64,000 nucleotides of DNA from Hylemonella sp. (GTDB taxonomy: Bacteria; Pseudomonadota; Gammaproteobacteria; Burkholderiales; Burkholderiaceae_C), in contig JAUXVI010000051.1 of NCBI GenBank assembly GCA_030680575.1, positions 107,678 to 171,677 on the forward strand, given 5' to 3'. Of this stretch, positions 46,376 through 55,419 are shown piece by piece. Below the pieces are notes generated by a model. That model was not told the DNA's origin, ran no database searches, and saw only the letters and a program-made list of their open reading frames with translations. The translations under genes were made by a program, and so were the position numbers. Each line of letters starts with the position of its first letter. Position 1 is the first letter of the stretch.

Positions 46376-47443
46376 TCAAACCGCCGGATCGCGCAGCTCC
46401 TTGCGAATGGCATCGATGGCCTCCAGCAGCTCCGGCGACAGCGTGGTACCCCAGGCCTCCAGGTCTTCGTCGAGTTGCGCCAGCGAGGTCACACCGATGA
46501 TGGTGCTGGTCACCTGCCACTTGCTGTAGCAGAAGGCCAGCGCCATCCGGGTGGGCGTCAGGCCGTGCGCGCGTGCCAGCGCGTTGTAACGGCGCGCCGC
46601 CTCCAGCGCCTCGGCTCGGCCCCAGCGCTGCTTGCGCACAGTCTCGAACTTGGCAATGCGCCCGTCTTTCGGGGCCTGCGGGCCAGTGAAACCACCGGCA
46701 TCGTACTTGCCGGTCAGCAAGCCGAAACCCAGCGGCGAATAGGCCAGCAACGACACACCCAAGCGGTGCAGCGTCTCGTCCAGTCCGTTCTCCACCGTGC
46801 GGTTGACCAGGCAATACGGGTTCTGCACCGTGGCCACACGCGGCAAGCCGTGTTGCTCCGCCAGCCGCACGAACTCGTGCACGCCATAGGGCGTCTCGTT
46901 GGACAGGCCGATGGCGCGCACCTTGCCCGCTTGCACCAGGCGGCCCAGCGCGTCGAGCTGCTCGTGGAGGGAACTCACCGCAGGGTCGTCCTTGGCCGGG
47001 TCAAAGTACATCAGGCCGAACATCGGCACATGGCGTACCGGCCAATGGATCTGGTAGAGGTCAATGACGTCGGTCTTCAGGCGCTTGAGGCTGTCGTCGC
47101 AGGCAGCCACGATGTCGGCACCGGTGAGGTTGCTGCTGCCGTTGCGGATCCAGGGCATGCCGCGCGAGGGGCCAGCCACTTTGGTCGCCAGCACCATCTT
47201 CTGGCGTGCACCGGGGCGGCTGGCGAACCAGTTGCCGATGATGTTTTCGGTGGCGTTACAGGTTTCGGCACGCGCCGGCACCGAGTACATCTCAGCGGTG
47301 TCGAGGAAGTTGATGCCGCGCGCCAGGGCACGGTCGAGAATGGCGTGGGCGTCAAGCTCGCTGACCTGTTCGCCAAAGGTCATGGTACCCAGACAGATCG
47401 GCGTGACCTGCAGGTCGCTCTGGCCCAATCGGACGTTTTTCAT
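46376..47443 (-). CDS. Aldo/keto reductase (Tas-like)
   Basis: This 355-aa NADPH-dependent reductase folds as a TIM barrel. Visible features: LGTMTFGEQVSE, the catalytic Asp/Tyr region FLDTAEMYSVP, the Lys in MVLATKVAG, the His in LYQIHWPVR, and the cofactor region GVTSLAQLDEDLEAW. It resembles the Tas protein subgroup of AKRs. The ATG at 47443 (MKNVRLGQSDLQVTPICLG) is the natural start; the substrate is unknown. Confidence 0.9.
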   Translation of the reverse strand: MKNVRLGQSDLQVTPICLGTMTFGEQVSELDAHAILDRALARGINFLDTAEMYSVPARAETCNATENIIGNWFASRPGARQKMVLATKVAGPSRGMPWIRNGSSNLTGADIVAACDDSLKRLKTDVIDLYQIHWPVRHVPMFGLMYFDPAKDDPAVSSLHEQLDALGRLVQAGKVRAIGLSNETPYGVHEFVRLAEQHGLPRVATVQNPYCLVNRTVENGLDETLHRLGVSLLAYSPLGFGLLTGKYDAGGFTGPQAPKDGRIAKFETVRKQRWGRAEALEAARRYNALARAHGLTPTRMALAFCYSKWQVTSTIIGVTSLAQLDEDLEAWGTTLSPELLEAIDAIRKELRDPAV

Positions 47444-47483
47444 TGAGATCAAACCCGTGGAAGGTGTCGGCAAAGGCGCGAGT

Positions 47484-49307
47484 TTACGGAGTCTTCAATA
47501 CCCCCGCCTGCCGGGCGCGTTCTTCCTCACGCAGGCGCAATACCCGCCGCTGCAGTTTGCCGGTGGTGGTCATGGGCAGGGCATCGATGAACTCGATCTC
47601 CTTCGGGTATTCGTAGGGGGCCAGCTTGCCTTTCACATGGCGCTGCAGATCGATCATCAGCCGCGTTTCCCATTCGTTGCGCGAAAGCGGTTCGTCGCCA
47701 CGCTCGGCCATGGCATCGGGCGTGAGCACCACATAGGCCTTGACCACGGCACCGCGCTCGGCATCCGGCTTCGGGATCACGGCGGCATTGGCCACCGCCG
47801 GGTGCTTGACCAGGCAGTTCTCGATCTCGCCCGGTCCGATGCGGTAGCCCGCCGCCTTGAACATGTCGTCGGCACGGCCCTGGTACCAAAGGTAGCCGTC
47901 GGCATCGCGCACCGCCAGGTCGCCGGTACGGCACCAGTCGCCGGTGAACTTGGCGCGGGTGGCGTCCTCGTTCTTCCAGTAACCGAGGAAGAAGATCGGG
48001 TCCGGCACGCCATGCACATCGAAGCGGTTCAGCGCCACATCACCCGGCACGCCCACCGGGCATTCACGGCCATCCTCGTCGATCACCGCCACCCGATGGC
48101 CGGGATAACCTTTGCCCATGCTGCCGGGCTTGGCGGGCCAGAACAGATGGCAGTTGCCGACGATGTAATTGACTTCGGTCTGGCCGAACATCTCGTTGAC
48201 CGTCACACCGAGTTCATTCTGACAATAGCCGAACACGGCGTCGCCCACCGCTTCACCCGCGCTCATGATGGCCTGCAGCTTGAGCTTGAAGAATTTCCTG
48301 GGTTGCGGGAAGGCCTTCATCATGGCCTTGAGCGCGGTGGGAAAGAGGAAGGTGTGCGTGACGTCGTACTTCTGCATCAGCTCGAACGCCACCTGAGGGC
48401 TGAAGCGGCCGTTGTAGGCCACGATCGGGCGGCCGAAGTAGAGCGTGGGCAGCAAGGCATCCATCAGGCCGCCGGTCCAAGCCCAGTCCGCAGGGGACCA
48501 GAACACAGACGTGTTCTGTTCCCCTGCGCTGGGCCTTGCCCCTTGTGTGCTAGCCGCCACCCCAGCCCTCCCCCGCGCGGGGGAGGGGGTGCTCTGACCA
48601 CTGTATGGGTCAAAACCAAACCAGTTCTGGCTGCAGACAAAGCCGCTCAGGTTGCCAATCAGGGCGCGGTGCGGAATCAGCGCGCCCTTGGGGTTGCCGG
48701 TGGTGCCGCTGGTGTAGATCAGCACGGCCGGATCATCGGCACGCGTGGCCACCGGCAGGTGTTCGGGCGGCTGCTCGGCCAGGATGGCGGCATAGTCGAG
48801 GTCGGCCATGGCATCGGCGCCATCGCCGACACCGATCACGTGGCGCAAGGCTTCGCAGGTACCGCGCACTTCCAGGATGTTCATGATGGCGCTGCTGTCG
48901 CAGATCGCCACCGCCGCATCGCTGTCCTTCAGGCGGTATTCCAGAGCCTCCGGCCCGAACAGCTGGGACAGCGGCACCGCCACCGCCCCCATCTGCAACA
49001 CCGCCATGTAGGCCACCGCCGTTTCGAAACGTTGCGGCAAAACGATGGCCACCCGGTCGCCTCGGCCCACGCGCAGCGAAGCCAGTGCCCCCGACAGACG
49101 GTTGGCCTGGTGCTGCAACTCGGCATAAGTATGAAATCGGGGTTTTACGCCCGCCCCGTCTGCGTAAACAGCTACTCTTTTTGTAGCATCCGGCGCTTGC
49201 GCCCAGCGCCGCGAGCAGACCTCGGCGATGTTGAAGCTGTCAGGCACCAGCCAGCGGAACTGGCCATGGAGTTGCTGGTAATTGTCCCGAGCTTGACTGG
49301 TACGCAC
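47484..49307 (-). CDS. Acyl-CoA synthetase (AMP-binding), with two repeat-derived insertions
   Basis: This 607-aa ANL-superfamily enzyme activates a carboxylic acid as acyl-AMP and acyl-CoA. The ATP-binding signature is LIYTSGTTGNPKGAL; the adenylate motif FGQTEVNYIVGN, hinge DLAVRDADGYLWYQGR and C-terminal catalytic Lys region (ALPMTTTGKLQRR) are present. The GTG start at 49307 has GGAGG 6 bases upstream. Residues 41-58 (ATKRVAVYADGAGVKPRF) come from a family I repeat. Residues about 235-267 (from YSGQSTPSPARGRAG to AGEQNTS) come from GC-rich palindromic DNA inserted before FWSPADWAW. Whether the enzyme remains active is unknown; the frame is open throughout. The acid substrate is not identifiable. 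Confidence 0.9.
   Translation of the reverse strand: MRTSQARDNYQQLHGQFRWLVPDSFNIAEVCSRRWAQAPDATKRVAVYADGAGVKPRFHTYAELQHQANRLSGALASLRVGRGDRVAIVLPQRFETAVAYMAVLQMGAVAVPLSQLFGPEALEYRLKDSDAAVAICDSSAIMNILEVRGTCEALRHVIGVGDGADAMADLDYAAILAEQPPEHLPVATRADDPAVLIYTSGTTGNPKGALIPHRALIGNLSGFVCSQNWFGFDPYSGQSTPSPARGRAGVAASTQGARPSAGEQNTSVFWSPADWAWTGGLMDALLPTLYFGRPIVAYNGRFSPQVAFELMQKYDVTHTFLFPTALKAMMKAFPQPRKFFKLKLQAIMSAGEAVGDAVFGYCQNELGVTVNEMFGQTEVNYIVGNCHLFWPAKPGSMGKGYPGHRVAVIDEDGRECPVGVPGDVALNRFDVHGVPDPIFFLGYWKNEDATRAKFTGDWCRTGDLAVRDADGYLWYQGRADDMFKAAGYRIGPGEIENCLVKHPAVANAAVIPKPDAERGAVVKAYVVLTPDAMAERGDEPLSRNEWETRLMIDLQRHVKGKLAPYEYPKEIEFIDALPMTTTGKLQRRVLRLREEERARQAGVLKTP
48490..48527. repeat. Inverted duplication (17-bp arms) inside acyl-CoA synthetase gene
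   Basis: GCAGGGGACCAGAACAC (48490-48506) and GTGTTCTGTTCCCCTGC (48511-48527) are inverted copies with one mismatch and a 4-nt loop. The left arm is the normal coding sequence for VFWSPAD on the minus strand. The right arm lies in the inserted stretch, so part of the insertion copies its own flank in reverse. Similarity continues for about 8 more bases on each side. Confidence 0.75.
48566..48587. repeat. Perfect 22-bp GC palindrome inside acyl-CoA synthetase gene
   Basis: The arms CCCTCCCCCGC (48566-48576) and GCGGGGGAGGG (48577-48587) form a perfect palindrome. It is translated as TPSPARGRAG in the inserted segment. It has the look of a REP-type hairpin core. Confidence 0.75.
49134..49187 (-). 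repeat. Family I palindromic repeat, copy 7 (inside acyl-CoA synthetase, sense)
   Basis: On the minus strand the head is GCTACAAAAAGAGTAGC, with a 37-bp tail having TACGC at tail positions 5-9, GGGC at 19-22 and CGATTT at the end. It is 54 bp. It aligns codon by codon with the trpF copy and is read in the same frame, encoding residues 41-58. Confidence 0.75.
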
Positions 49308-49332
49308 GATAAGCCTCCGTATGATGACCCGA

Positions 49333-50247
49333 ATGTACCAAGCCAAAAGAACTTTCAACAGCGAATTTGTACCGATCCGCCACTTGCGCTACCACGTGTG
49401 TCGCTGGGGCGCGCCCGCCTCCGAACGGCCGCCGCTGGTGCTGATGCACGGCTGGATGGACGTCGGCGCCTCCTACCAGTTCATGGTGGATGCCTTCAGT
49501 GAGGCCTTCATGCAGGGCCGTACCATCATCGCGCCCGACTGGCGTGGCTTCGGGCTCACAGAAACGCCAGGACACGACAACTACTGGTTCCCCGACTACC
49601 TGGCCGATTTGGATTTCCTGCTCGACCACTATGCGCCGGGCCAGGCGGTGGACCTGGTGGGTCACAGCATGGGCGGCAATGTGGTCATGCTCTATGCCGG
49701 CGCCCGACCCGAGCGCATCCGCCGCCTGGTCAACCTGGAAGGCTTCGGCATGCCGGCTACCCAGCCGTCGCAGGCGCCCGGGCGCTACGCCAAGTGGCTG
49801 GACGAGCTGAAAAGCCTGCACCGCGGCGAGATGGCACTCAAGACCTATGACGATGCCACCGGCGTGGCGCGCCGCCTGATGAAAACCAACCCGCGCCTGA
49901 ACGAAGACAAGGCGCAGTGGCTGGCGCAGCATTGGGCCCGGCCCAATGCGCAGGGCCAGTGGGAGATCCTGGGTGACGCGGCACACAAGATCATCAACGC
50001 CCAGCTCTACCGAGTGGACGAGGTGCTGGAGAGCTACCAGCGCATCAGCGCCCCGGTGCTGGCGGTGGAGGCCAGCGACAACCAGATGGACCAGTGGTGG
50101 CAAGGCAAGTACACGCTGGCCGAGTACCACGAGCGCCTCAAGCACGTGCCGCAACTGACGCAGGCGCTGATCGAGGATGCCGGCCACATGCTGCACCACG
50201 ACCAGCCCGAGAAGCTGGCGACCCTGATTGAAAACTTCGTCGCATGA
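49333..50247 (+). CDS. Alpha/beta hydrolase
   Basis: This 304-aa alpha/beta-hydrolase-fold protein has the oxyanion region LVLMHGWMDVGASYQF, the nucleophile elbow DLVGHSMGGNVVMLYAG with the catalytic Ser, and a late His in LIEDAGHMLHHDQPEKLA. The substrate is unknown. The start at 49333 (MYQAKRTFNSEFV) is favoured by family length; an ATG at 49321 is also possible. It is divergent from the acyl-CoA synthetase with only a 25-bp gap, suggesting shared control. Confidence 0.85.
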   Translation: MYQAKRTFNSEFVPIRHLRYHVCRWGAPASERPPLVLMHGWMDVGASYQFMVDAFSEAFMQGRTIIAPDWRGFGLTETPGHDNYWFPDYLADLDFLLDHYAPGQAVDLVGHSMGGNVVMLYAGARPERIRRLVNLEGFGMPATQPSQAPGRYAKWLDELKSLHRGEMALKTYDDATGVARRLMKTNPRLNEDKAQWLAQHWARPNAQGQWEILGDAAHKIINAQLYRVDEVLESYQRISAPVLAVEASDNQMDQWWQGKYTLAEYHERLKHVPQLTQALIEDAGHMLHHDQPEKLATLIENFVA

Positions 50248-50385
50248 GCGCACGCCGTGAACAGTAAAGACTAACTTTTTGAGTAAAAAGTCAGGTCGCA
50301 ACTTAAAATACGCGGTTTGGGGCGAAAACCGCAGCAAACCCGCTGCCGCACGCCCCCGCCTTGCACAGAACACAGGATTTTCATC

Positions 50386-51490
50386 ATGGACGCAGAACAG
50401 ATCAATGCAATCGGTACCAAGCTCGCCGACCTGAGCCAGCGGACGGTCGAGCTACGGAGGTATCTTTGACTACGATGCCAAAGCTGAACGACTGAGGACG
50501 GTCAACGCATCGCTGGAAGACCCGGCGGTCTGGAACGACCCCAAACGCGCTCAGGAACTGGGCAAGGAAAAGAAGTCGCTGGACGACGTGGTTGTCACGC
50601 TCGACAGCCTGACAAGCGAACTCTCCGACAACTCCGAGCTGTACGAGATGAGCAAGGCCGACGGCGACGAGTCCGGCCTGCAGACCATCGAGGCCGAAGC
50701 CGCCAAGCTCTCCGAGATCGTGGAGAAGCTGGAATTCCGCCGCATGTTCAACAACCCGGCCGACCCGCTCCCCGCCTTCCTGGACATCCAGGCCGGCGCC
50801 GGTGGCACCGAGGCCTGCGACTGGGCCAGCATGCTGCTGCGCCAATACCTGAAGTACGCCGAACGCAAGGGCTTCAAGGCCACAGTGGAAGAAGAAACCC
50901 CGGGTGACACCGCCGGCATCAAGAGCGCCTCCATCAAGATCGAGGGCGATTACGCCTTCGGCCTGCTGCGCACCGAGACCGGCGTGCACCGCCTGGTGCG
51001 CAAGTCGCCGTTCGACTCCTCGGGCGGGCGCCACACCAGCTTTGCCAGCGTGTTCGTCTACCCGGAGATCGACGACACGATCGAGATCGACATCAACCCG
51101 TCCGATGTGCGCACCGACACGTTCCGCGCCAGCGGCGCCGGCGGCCAGCACATCAACAAGACCGACTCGGCCGTGCGCCTGACGCACATCCCCACCGGCA
51201 TCGTGGTGCAGTGCCAGGACGGCCGCAGCCAGCACAGCAACCGCGACGTGGCGTGGAAACGCCTGCGCAGCCGCCTGTACGACCATGAGATGCGCAAACG
51301 CCAGGAAGAGCAGCAGAAGCTGGAAGACAGCAAGACCGACGTCGGCTGGGGTCACCAGATCCGCTCCTACGTGCTGGACCAGAGCCGTATCAAGGACCTG
51401 CGCACCAACTACGAGACCTCGGCCACCCAGAAAGTGCTGGACGGCGATCTCGACCCGTTTATTGAAGCTTCTCTGAAGCAGGGAGTTTGA
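50386..51490 (+). CDS. prfB: Peptide chain release factor 2 (programmed +1 frameshift)
   Basis: RF2 recognises UGA and UAA stop codons. The zero frame runs from the ATG at 50386 through CGG AGG TAT CTT to an in-frame TGA at 50467-50469. A +1 slip at CTT-T continues the frame at 50468 (GAC TAC GAT). The total is 367 aa. The SPF specificity tripeptide ([11 protein letters not shown]) and the GGQ hydrolysis motif ([17 protein letters not shown]) are intact. The stop of prfB and the pepN start are nearly adjacent. Confidence 0.96.
50453..50470 (+). promoter_or_regulatory. prfB programmed frameshift site
   Basis: The sequence CGGAGGTATCTTTGAC carries a Shine-Dalgarno-like GGAGG 3 bases before CTT TGA C. 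This is the conserved autoregulatory frameshift signal: low RF2 favours the +1 shift, high RF2 favours termination at the UGA. Confidence 0.95.
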
Positions 51491-51491
51491 T

Positions 51492-54191
51492 ATGCGTGAA
51501 GGACAAGCCAGCGTCATCCGGCGCGAAGACTACACCGCCCCGGCGTTCTGGATCGACACCGTCGACCTGACGTTTGACCTCGACCCGGCCAAGACCCGCG
51601 TGCTCAACAAGATGACGCTGCGTCGTAACCCAGACGTGGTCGCCCAGCCGCTGCGGCTGGACGGCGAGGAGCTGAACCTGGCGCGCGTGCTGGTCAACGG
51701 CCAGGGCACCTCGTTCAAGATGGACGGCAACCAGCTGGTACTGGAGAACCTGCCGGCCGAAGGCCCGATCGAACTGGAAATCTTCACCACCTGCAACCCG
51801 GCGAAGAACACCAAGCTCATGGGCCTGTATGTGAGCAACGAGTCCTTCTTCACGCAGTGCGAGGCCGAGGGTTTCCGCCGCATCACCTACTTCCTGGACC
51901 GGCCCGACGTCATGGCCAGCTACAGCGTGACGCTGCGCGCCGACAAAGCCAAGTACCCGGTGCTGCTGTCCAACGGCAACCTGGTGGAACAGGGCGCGCT
52001 GGAAGACGGCCCCGATGGTCCCAGGCATTTCGCCAAATGGGTCGACCCGCACAAGAAACCTTGCTACCTGTTCGCCCTGGTAGCAGGTCAGCTGGTGGCA
52101 CGCGAACAGCGCATCACCTCGCGTGCCGGCCGCGAGCACCTGCTGCAGGTCTATGTGCGCCCGGGCGATCTCGACAAGACCGAGCACGCCATGAACTCGC
52201 TCATGGCCTCGGTGGCCTGGGACGAGGCGCGCTTCGGCCTGTCGCTCGACCTGGAACGCTTCATGATCGTCGCCACCAGCGACTTCAACATGGGTGCGAT
52301 GGAGAACAAGGGCCTGAACATCTTCAACACGAAGTACGTTCTGGCCAACCAGGCCACCGCCACCGACGCCGACTACGCCAATATCGAGAGCGTGGTGGGT
52401 CATGAGTACTTCCACAACTGGACCGGCAACCGCGTTACCTGCCGCGACTGGTTCCAGTTGAGCCTGAAGGAAGGCCTGACCGTCTTCCGCGACCAAGAGT
52501 TCAGCCAGGATCTGGCGGGCGACTTGTCAGCGCGCGCCGTCAAACGCATCGAAGACGTGCGCGTGCTGCGCACCGCCCAGTTCCCCGAAGATGCCGGCCC
52601 GATGGCGCACCCGGTGCGGCCCGACAGCTACATCGAGATCAACAACTTCTACACCGTCACCATCTACGAGAAGGGTGCCGAGGTCGTGCGCATGATGCAG
52701 ACGCTGGTAGGACGCGACGGTTTTGCCAAGGGCATGGCGCGTTACTTCGAGCGCCATGACGGCCAGGCTGTGACCTGCGATGACTTCGCCAGCGCCATTG
52801 CCGACGCCAACCCGGGCTCCGACCTGGCGCGCCTGCTGCCGCAGTTCAAGCGCTGGTACAGCCAGGCCGGCACCCCGCGTGTGCAAGCCAGCGGCCGCTA
52901 TGACGCCACCAGCCGCAGCTACACACTCACCTTGTCGCAAAGCTGCGCGCCCACGCCGGGCCAAGCCAACAAGGAACCCTTCGTCATCCCGGTCAACCTG
53001 GGCCTGATCACGGCCGATGGCCGGTCGTTGCTGCTGCAACTCGAGGGGGAAGCCGAAGCTGGCCCCAGCTCGCGCACCATCGTGCTGACCGAAGCGTCTC
53101 TGACACTGCGCTTCGTCAATATCGACGCTGAGCCGGTGCCCTCGCTGCTGCGCGGTTTCAGCGCCCCGGTGGTGCTGGCCTGCGACTACAGCGACGACCA
53201 GCTGCTGGCCCTGCTGGCGCACGACACCGACCCCTTCAACCGCTGGGAAGCCGGCCAACGCCTGGGCCTCAAGCGCGCGCTGCACTTCATCAACAGCCAC
53301 GCCCAGCCGGGCGAGGCCAAGGTGCTGGACGCCGCCTACATCGATGCCATGCGCCAGGTGCTGCGCCACCCGACGCTGGACGCCGCCTTCAAGGAACTGG
53401 TGCTCACGCTGCCGGCTGAAACCTACATTGCCGAACAGCTTGACGTGGTGGACCCGCAGCGGGTGCACGCCGTGCGCGAGTCCATGCGCGAGCAACTGGC
53501 GCTGGAACTGCGGCACGACTGGCAATGGGCCTATGAAGCGCACCATGACAGCGGCGGCTACCGCCCTGACCCCGTATCCACCGGCCGCCGCGCGCTGACC
53601 GGCATGGCGCTGACCATGCTGTGCCTGGCTGCGCGCGAGACCGGCGACGTGATCTGGCCCGGCAAGACCTACCAGCGTTTCAAGGACGCCGGCAACATGA
53701 CCGACCGCTTCAATGCGCTCAATGCCTTGGTCAACAGCGGTCACGAGCTGGCAGCGCCGGCGCTGGAGCGCTTCCATGCCCAGTTCAAGGGCGAGGCCCT
53801 GGTGCTGGACAAGTGGTTCGCCCTGCAGGCGGGCACCTGCGACCGCGGCGGCCAGGTGCTGGCGGCCGTACGCCAGCTCATGACGCACCCCGACTTCAAC
53901 CTGCGCAACCCGAACCGCGCCCGCAGCCTGATCTTCAGCTACTGCAGTGCCAACCCGGGCGCCTTCCACCGCCATGACGCCGCGGGTTACGTGTTCTGGA
54001 GCGAGCGCGTGATGGAACTCGACGCCATCAACCCGCAAGTGGCGGCCCGCCTGGCGCGCGCACTGGATCGTTGGAAGAAACTGGCCGAACCCTACCGTAG
54101 TGCCGCGCGCGAAGCGATTGCCCGTGTGGCCGCCAAGCCCGACCTGAGCAACGACGTTCGCGAAGTCGTCAGCCACGCCCTCGCGGACTGA
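51492..54191 (+). CDS. pepN: Aminopeptidase N (PepN, M1 family)
   Basis: This 899-aa zinc aminopeptidase has the substrate motif GAMEN at 268-272 and the zinc site HEYFHNW (H304, E305, H308), with the third ligand E327 in [20 protein letters not shown] carries the transition-state Tyr. The long C-terminal helical domain typical of the E. coli-type PepN is complete. The ATG at 51492 starts 1 base after the prfB stop, so it is probably cotranscribed with prfB. Confidence 0.96.
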   Translation: MREGQASVIRREDYTAPAFWIDTVDLTFDLDPAKTRVLNKMTLRRNPDVVAQPLRLDGEELNLARVLVNGQGTSFKMDGNQLVLENLPAEGPIELEIFTTCNPAKNTKLMGLYVSNESFFTQCEAEGFRRITYFLDRPDVMASYSVTLRADKAKYPVLLSNGNLVEQGALEDGPDGPRHFAKWVDPHKKPCYLFALVAGQLVAREQRITSRAGREHLLQVYVRPGDLDKTEHAMNSLMASVAWDEARFGLSLDLERFMIVATSDFNMGAMENKGLNIFNTKYVLANQATATDADYANIESVVGHEYFHNWTGNRVTCRDWFQLSLKEGLTVFRDQEFSQDLAGDLSARAVKRIEDVRVLRTAQFPEDAGPMAHPVRPDSYIEINNFYTVTIYEKGAEVVRMMQTLVGRDGFAKGMARYFERHDGQAVTCDDFASAIADANPGSDLARLLPQFKRWYSQAGTPRVQASGRYDATSRSYTLTLSQSCAPTPGQANKEPFVIPVNLGLITADGRSLLLQLEGEAEAGPSSRTIVLTEASLTLRFVNIDAEPVPSLLRGFSAPVVLACDYSDDQLLALLAHDTDPFNRWEAGQRLGLKRALHFINSHAQPGEAKVLDAAYIDAMRQVLRHPTLDAAFKELVLTLPAETYIAEQLDVVDPQRVHAVRESMREQLALELRHDWQWAYEAHHDSGGYRPDPVSTGRRALTGMALTMLCLAARETGDVIWPGKTYQRFKDAGNMTDRFNALNALVNSGHELAAPALERFHAQFKGEALVLDKWFALQAGTCDRGGQVLAAVRQLMTHPDFNLRNPNRARSLIFSYCSANPGAFHRHDAAGYVFWSERVMELDAINPQVAARLARALDRWKKLAEPYRSAAREAIARVAAKPDLSNDVREVVSHALAD

Positions 54192-54225
54192 GCCGACACA
54201 CCATATGAAACCAAGAGGACAGCAC

Positions 54226-55245
54226 ATGAGTTCCAAGATTTCCCTCACCCGCTACCTGGTCGAGCAGCAGCGCATCGACGGCCACATCCCGTCCGAGCTG
54301 CGCCTGCTGCTCGAAGTGGTGGCCCGCGCCTGCAAGAGCATCAGCCAGGCCGTCAACAAGGGCGCCCTGGGCGGCGTGTTGGGCACGGCTGGCAGTGAAA
54401 ACGTGCAGGGTGAGGTGCAGAAAAAGCTCGACATCATCGCCAATGAGGTCCTGATCGAGGCCAACGAGTGGGGCGGCCACCTGGCGGCCATGGCCTCGGA
54501 AGAGATGGACAGCATCTACGTCGTGCCCAACCGCTATCCCAAGGGCGAATACCTGTTGCTGTTCGATCCGCTGGACGGCTCCAGCAACATCGACGTCAAC
54601 GTCAGCATCGGCACCATCTTCTCGGTGCTCAAGAAGGGCAACGACGACCCCACAGCCGTCGAGCCGGTCTGCGAGCAGGATTTCCTGCAAAAAGGCAGCC
54701 AGCAGGTGGCTGCCGGCTACTGCGTCTACGGCCCGCAGACCACGCTGGTGCTGACTGTGGGTGACGGTGTGGCCATGTTCACGCTCGACCGCGAGCAAGG
54801 CTCCTTCGTGCTGACCCAGGAACACGTCCAGATTCCTGAAGACACCAAGGAATTTGCCATCAACATGAGCAATATGCGCCACTGGGACGAGCCGGTGAAG
54901 CGCTACATCGACGAATGCCTGCAGGGCAAGGAAGGGCCGCGCGGCAAGGACTTCAACATGCGCTGGATCGCCTCCATGGTGGCCGACGTGCATCGCATCC
55001 TCACCCGCGGCGGCGTCTTCATGTACCCCTGGGACAAGCGCGAACCAAACAAACCGGGCAAGCTGCGCCTGATGTACGAGGCCAACCCGATGAGCTGGCT
55101 GGTTGAGCAAGCCGGCGGTGCCGCCACCAACGGCCGTCAGCGCATCCTCGACCTGCAGCCCACCCAGCTGCACGAGCGCGTGAGCGTGATCCTGGGCTCC
55201 AAAAATGAGGTGGAGCGCGTCACCTCGTATCACACCAAGGTATAA
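54226..55245 (+). CDS. fbp: Fructose-1,6-bisphosphatase, class 1
   Basis: The product hydrolyses fructose-1,6-bisphosphate in gluconeogenesis or the Calvin cycle. It is 339 aa, with the metal-binding motif [26 protein letters not shown], and [23 protein letters not shown] ... [31 protein letters not shown] stands about 8 bases before the ATG at 54226; an ATG at 54205 is upstream of this site and less likely. The stop codon TAA is part of the TATAAT that probably serves the following tRNA gene. Confidence 0.96.
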   Translation: MSSKISLTRYLVEQQRIDGHIPSELRLLLEVVARACKSISQAVNKGALGGVLGTAGSENVQGEVQKKLDIIANEVLIEANEWGGHLAAMASEEMDSIYVVPNRYPKGEYLLLFDPLDGSSNIDVNVSIGTIFSVLKKGNDDPTAVEPVCEQDFLQKGSQQVAAGYCVYGPQTTLVLTVGDGVAMFTLDREQGSFVLTQEHVQIPEDTKEFAINMSNMRHWDEPVKRYIDECLQGKEGPRGKDFNMRWIASMVADVHRILTRGGVFMYPWDKREPNKPGKLRLMYEANPMSWLVEQAGGAATNGRQRILDLQPTQLHERVSVILGSKNEVERVTSYHTKV

Positions 55246-55246
55246 T
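55241..55246 (+). promoter_or_regulatory. -10 box of tRNA-Thr, overlapping the fbp stop
   Basis: A perfect TATAAT starts 15 bases before the tRNA 5' end. Its TAA is the fbp stop codon. No good -35 hexamer is evident at 16-18 bp spacing, so promoter strength is uncertain. Confidence 0.45.
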
Positions 55247-55255
55247 TTTGGCTTC

Positions 55256-55331
55256 GCCGGTGTAGCTCAGTCGGTAGAGCAGCTCATTCGTAATGAGAAG
55301 GTCGGGTGTTCGATTCATCTCTCCGGCACCA
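55256..55331 (+). tRNA. thrW: tRNA-Thr (anticodon CGT)
   Basis: The 76-nt gene starts GCCGGTGTAGCTCAGTCGG and ends CTCCGGCACCA with an encoded CCA. The D-arm GTAGCTCAGTCGGTAGAGC, anticodon arm CTCA-TTCGTAA-TGAG (anticodon CGT) and T-loop GTTCGATTC are all recognisable. The acceptor stem has one T-T mismatch at pair 6, and the T stem uses G-U pairs. It decodes ACG threonine codons. Confidence 0.95.
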
Positions 55332-55335
55332 GTTA

Positions 55336-55369
55336 AAAACCCGTCAATCGCAAGGTTGGCGGGTTTTTT
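55336..55369 (+). terminator. Rho-independent terminator of tRNA-Thr
   Basis: AAAACCCGTCAA (55336-55347) pairs with TTGGCGGGTTTT (55355-55366) with one G-U pair, followed by TTT. It lies 5 bases after the tRNA. Confidence 0.85.
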
Positions 55370-55419
55370 CTTGGCCCGTTGGAATGACGCTGGAGTCGCT
55401 GAAGTCGCACGGCCCCAGT

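Noticed and set aside
50467..50469. Nonsense mutation in prfB
   Set aside because: The TGA follows CTT with a Shine-Dalgarno-like GGAGG at the right distance, the conserved programmed frameshift of RF2.
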